Below are positions 60,911 through 64,000 of a stretch of 64,000 nt of DNA, piece after piece. The DNA comes from an uncultured Hyphomicrobiales bacterium (lineage in GTDB: Bacteria; Pseudomonadota; Alphaproteobacteria; Rhizobiales; Ancalomicrobiaceae): positions 124,001 through 188,000 of the forward strand of contig CAIYYN010000065.1 of the NCBI GenBank assembly GCA_903930435.1. Reading direction: 5' to 3'. Made by a program: the position numbers and the translations under genes. The stretch's first letter is position 1. Every line of letters starts with the position of its first letter. The notes beneath the pieces are model-generated. The model was given only the letters and a program-made list of their open reading frames with translations. It did no database searches and had not been told where the DNA came from.

Positions 60911-61079
60911 CCCGCTCTGACGCAGGGGTCGGGACAGAGATTTGAATCGACTAAATCGAACTATCGCATTGCTTGACGTCGGACGTTCTCGGCAGGCCTG
61001 TTTCAAGCCTGTAGCGACAAGTGACTGTCAGGCCACATCAAAAAATTGAAAAAGCCAACCTTGAAAAGGGAACGTTCCC

Positions 61080-62492
61080 ATGACGAAGACAGCAAAAGAC
61101 GTCCTCAAGCTGATCAAGGATCAAGACGTCAAGTACGTCGATCTGCGCTTCACCGATCCGCGCGGCAAATGGCAGCACGTGACCTTCGACGTCACCATGA
61201 TCGACGAAGACATTTTCGCTGAAGGCACAATGTTCGACGGCTCGTCGATTGCTGGCTGGAAGGCCATCAATGAATCCGACATGATTCTCATGCCGGACCC
61301 GACGACAGCGTCGATCGATCCCTTCTTCGCGCAGACCACGCTTGTCCTCGTTTGCGACATTCTCGAGCCGTCGACCGGCGAACGCTATAACCGCGACCCG
61401 CGCGGCATCGCCAAGAAGGCCGAAGCCTACCTCAAGTCAACCGGCATCGGCGACACGATCTTCGTTGGCCCGGAAGCCGAATTCTTCATCTTCTCCGACG
61501 TCAAATATTCGGTCTCGCCCTACAAGACCGGTTTCCAGGTTGATGATCCGGAACTGCCGATCAATTCCGACACCGACTATGACTCCGGCAACCTCGGCCA
61601 CCATGTGCAGACCAAGGGCGGCTATTTCCCGGTTCCCCCGATCGACTCATGCCAGGACATCCGCGGCGAAATGCTTGCCATGATGGCCAAGATGGGCGTT
61701 TCCGTCGAAAAGCACCATCACGAAGTCGCCTCGGCCCAGCATGAACTCGGCATGAAGTTCAATCCGCTGACGATGATGGCCGACCAGATGCAGATCTACA
61801 AATACTGCATCCATCAGGTCGCGCAGGCCTATGGCAAGACGGCAACCTTCATGCCGAAGCCGGTGTTTGGCGACAACGGCTCGGGCATGCATGTGCATCA
61901 GTCGATCTGGAAGGACGGCAAGCCAACCTTCGCCGGCAACCAGTATGCCGATCTCTCCGAGACCTGCCTCTATTACATCGGCGGCATCCTGAAGCATGCC
62001 AAGGCACTGAATGCCTTCACGAATCCGTCGACCAACTCGTACAAGCGCCTCGTGCCGGGCTACGAAGCTCCGGTTCTGCTGGCCTATTCGGCCCGTAACC
62101 GGTCGGCTTCCTGCCGCATACCCTATGCGACCTCGCCGAAGGCCAAGCGCGTCGAAGTCCGCTTCCCCGATCCGACCGCGAACCCCTATCTCGCGTTTGC
62201 CGCGATGCTCATGGCCGGTCTCGATGGCATCAAGAACAAGATCCATCCGGGCGCAGCCATGGACAAGAATCTGTACGACCTGCCCGCCAAGGAACTGAAG
62301 AAGATCCCGACCGTGTGTGGCTCGCTGCGTGAAGCACTGGAGTCGCTGAAGAAGGATCACGAGTTCCTCACCGCCGGCGGCGTGTTCGATGCCGACTTCA
62401 TCGAGAGCTACATCGAACTGAAGTGGGAAGAACTGATGCGCTACGAAATGACGCCGCATCCGATCGAATACGCAATGTATTACAGCGTCTGA
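61080..62492 (+). CDS. glnA: Glutamine synthetase type I
   Basis: A 470-residue dodecameric GSI-beta glutamine synthetase. Metal and substrate motifs [37 protein letters not shown] and [13 protein letters not shown]; the adenylylation tyrosine is Tyr399 in NLYDLP. Controlled through GlnB and GlnE in the usual way. Start preceded by AAAAGGGAACGTTCCC. Same direction as glnB with a 169-base gap; ends in an intrinsic terminator. Confidence 0.98.
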   Translation: MTKTAKDVLKLIKDQDVKYVDLRFTDPRGKWQHVTFDVTMIDEDIFAEGTMFDGSSIAGWKAINESDMILMPDPTTASIDPFFAQTTLVLVCDILEPSTGERYNRDPRGIAKKAEAYLKSTGIGDTIFVGPEAEFFIFSDVKYSVSPYKTGFQVDDPELPINSDTDYDSGNLGHHVQTKGGYFPVPPIDSCQDIRGEMLAMMAKMGVSVEKHHHEVASAQHELGMKFNPLTMMADQMQIYKYCIHQVAQAYGKTATFMPKPVFGDNGSGMHVHQSIWKDGKPTFAGNQYADLSETCLYYIGGILKHAKALNAFTNPSTNSYKRLVPGYEAPVLLAYSARNRSASCRIPYATSPKAKRVEVRFPDPTANPYLAFAAMLMAGLDGIKNKIHPGAAMDKNLYDLPAKELKKIPTVCGSLREALESLKKDHEFLTAGGVFDADFIESYIELKWEELMRYEMTPHPIEYAMYYSV

Positions 62493-62516
62493 TCGATCCG
62501 CATATACTTTGAGAAG

Positions 62517-62545
62517 CAGGGCGCCATCGAGCGCCCTGTTTTTTT
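62517..62545 (+). terminator. Intrinsic terminator of glnA
   Basis: CAGGGCGC pairs with GCGCCCTG over a six-base loop, followed by seven T's. 25 bases past the glnA stop. Confidence 0.93.
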
Positions 62546-62693
62546 GATCTGACTGTGCTGGTTCTTTTTGAGAGAAGACAATTTGATTTAAATTGCCCGC
62601 CCAATCTTCGGGGCGTCCTTACTTTGTTCCTTCCCGCTTTGTTAAATTGCGCCTCCTATCGTGCCCGTCGGAAGAACCCAGTTTCGAGGCAGA

Positions 62694-64000
62694 ATGCCGA
62701 GCGGTGGCGCAATGCGTGTAAGCGCGTCTCGTAATTCCATTCCGGTGGTCGCAGATGCTGATATGATTTCAGCAATGGGAGTTCTGCGACTCGCCCTGGG
62801 ATATGACGCTGTGACACTGAGTGACGAAATCGACGACGTTGCGCGCTTTACTGCGACCGTCGCGCATACCCTTGATGAAGCAGCACTCTCCCGAGACTGG
62901 GCGGCTCTTGAGGCGCACGGCGTTTCTTCCGTCTTCCAGTCCCACAGTTGGCAGCATGGACTTGCGACGCATTTGCTTGGACGACTTGCAGCAGCGCCGG
63001 TGATCGTCACCCTGACCGATCTTCAAACAGGGGAACCAGCGGCGATTTTCCCGCTTCAGATCCGAACACACCGCGGCCTTGAAGTCATCGAGTACCTTGG
63101 CCACGCCTTCTGCGATACCTGCCAGCCGCTGCTGTCTGTAAGCCTTGATCGTTCGGCGTCAACACTGCGCTCGCTCATCGCGGCCCTCATCGCCAGTCTG
63201 CCGTCGGCGGACATCATCTCCCTGACCAAAATGCAGCGCGACCTCTTCGGAGTTGCCAATCCGTTCAATGGATTGAAGGGGTGCCGATCCTCGGCGGACG
63301 AGACCTTCCCGGTTGAACTGACCGCTGACGCCCCGGGATTTGTTGCGGAGACCTCAGCCTACAAGGCCTATCAGAAGCAATGGCGCAAGCTGACCCGGAG
63401 AGAGGGTATTTCGGTCCACACGTTCGAGAGCCCCGACGATATCGGACGCGCTTTCGATGCCATGATCGCCCTGCGGCAGTCGCGCTTTACCGACCTGAAC
63501 CGCGACGATCTCCTCAACGAACCAGAGGTCGCGGCCTTTTACCGGGCAATGGCACTGCTGCCGGAACCCGAGCGGGCCGCCCGGATCGTCGGACTGAAAG
63601 TGGGTGATACCTTTACGGCTTACATTTACATGATGGATCGCGGCGGCAAGTTCTCGACTGTGATTTCAGCGATCGATAACTCCGTCGGCAATGCCTATGC
63701 GCCGGGCCTGATCCTGTTCACGAAGATCTTCGAACGGGCCATCGAGCAAGGCTACAGCCACGGCGACATCGGCGTCGGCTGGATGCATTACAAGACCCGC
63801 TTTGCTGCGCGCAAGAACCCGCTCTTTGCCTGGGAACGCGGGCTGTCGATCAAGGGCAAGGCCGTCGTTGCCGCCTCCCACGCGGCATGGACGCTCAAAC
63901 AGTGGGCGAAGGAAAACCCCGCAACGCGGGCGATAGCTGAACGCGTGCTCAGTCGAAAAATCGGTAATCCCGCGCCCGCAATGGCTGAAACACGGGATGA
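62694..64000 (+). CDS. GNAT/CelD-like acyltransferase family protein, cut by the window end
   Basis: A frame open from ATG 62694 to the end of the window (at least 435 residues, no stop reached). It has the fold of the CelD/BcsL/FemAB-like GNAT family: VFQSHSWQHGLA and IFPLQIRTHRGLEVIEYLG in the first half, then SAYKAYQKQWRKL, AFDAMIALRQSRF and YAPGLILFTKIFERAIEQGYSHGDIGVG. This family acylates or transfers amino acids to surface polysaccharides. GAGG lies just before the ATG. The C-terminus is missing because the window ends, not because the gene is broken. Confidence 0.8.
   Translation, partial: MPSGGAMRVSASRNSIPVVADADMISAMGVLRLALGYDAVTLSDEIDDVARFTATVAHTLDEAALSRDWAALEAHGVSSVFQSHSWQHGLATHLLGRLAAAPVIVTLTDLQTGEPAAIFPLQIRTHRGLEVIEYLGHAFCDTCQPLLSVSLDRSASTLRSLIAALIASLPSADIISLTKMQRDLFGVANPFNGLKGCRSSADETFPVELTADAPGFVAETSAYKAYQKQWRKLTRREGISVHTFESPDDIGRAFDAMIALRQSRFTDLNRDDLLNEPEVAAFYRAMALLPEPERAARIVGLKVGDTFTAYIYMMDRGGKFSTVISAIDNSVGNAYAPGLILFTKIFERAIEQGYSHGDIGVGWMHYKTRFAARKNPLFAWERGLSIKGKAVVAASHAAWTLKQWAKENPATRAIAERVLSRKIGNPAPAMAETRD

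Overview
The window is about 64 kb of chromosome from an alphaproteobacterium, most likely a member of the Hyphomicrobiales (Rhizobiales). The evidence is a complete proton-pumping NADH dehydrogenase operon (nuoA-N) followed directly by birA, RNase J, methylmalonyl-CoA epimerase, a DUF1467 gene, proS and lolC/lolD; a tig-clpP-clpX-lon-HU block; the short ProS that lacks the editing insertion; a double cold-shock-domain protein beside a DUF192 gene; and the coexistence of GlnA (type I) and GlnII (type II) glutamine synthetases. Base composition is moderately GC-rich, with a few AT-rich gaps. The family and species cannot be fixed from the sequence alone.

Layout. 1-1.7 kb: an accessory patch with an ArdC-type antirestriction gene and a 53-nt 3' fragment of a tRNA-Arg(CCG), flanked on both sides by paired 11-bp direct repeats that look like integrase arm sites. 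1.7-7 kb: tRNA-Val and tRNA-Leu, a FliN-like gene, lipB, an SDR, DUF1007, DUF192, a double cold-shock protein and a glyoxalase. 7-14.8 kb (minus strand): lolD, lolC/E, proS, an approximately 1 kb gene-free gap, DUF1467, epimerase, RNase J, birA. 14.8-30.1 kb (minus): nuoN back to nuoA, with a small pentapeptide-repeat gene translationally coupled between nuoF and nuoG. 30.5-35 kb: tRNA-Asp, mfd, sdhE. 35.3-44.2 kb: a chemoreceptor, a polar amino acid ABC transporter without its ATPase, glutaminase, an agmatinase / nucleoside hydrolase / BenE-type transporter cluster and a secreted cupin. 44.3-54.1 kb: recG, HU, lon, clpX, clpP, tig. 54.4-62.5 kb: a small hypothetical gene, glnII, a TPR-glycosyltransferase protein, tRNA-Leu, the NAD(P)HX repair enzyme, glnB and glnA. 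The right edge cuts through a GNAT/CelD-like gene.

How the genes work together. Complex I supplies respiration, and its operon appears to run on into biotin attachment, RNA turnover and propionyl-CoA metabolism genes. Trigger factor, ClpXP and Lon form a protein-quality block, and lon carries a sigma32-like promoter. glnB-glnA and glnII form a nitrogen-assimilation group in which both transcription units have sigma54-type (GG-N10-GC) promoters. Glutaminase, agmatinase, nucleoside hydrolase and the amino acid transporter suggest salvage of nitrogen-containing compounds.

Most of the window is conserved housekeeping DNA. I did not find a clearly new defence or mobile system. The least explained items are the tRNA-fragment/arm-site structure next to ArdC, the pentapeptide-repeat gene inside the nuo operon, the histidine-rich insertion in NuoL, the gene-free 10.5-11.5 kb region with a candidate small RNA, and the agmatinase-nucleoside hydrolase-BenE cluster.
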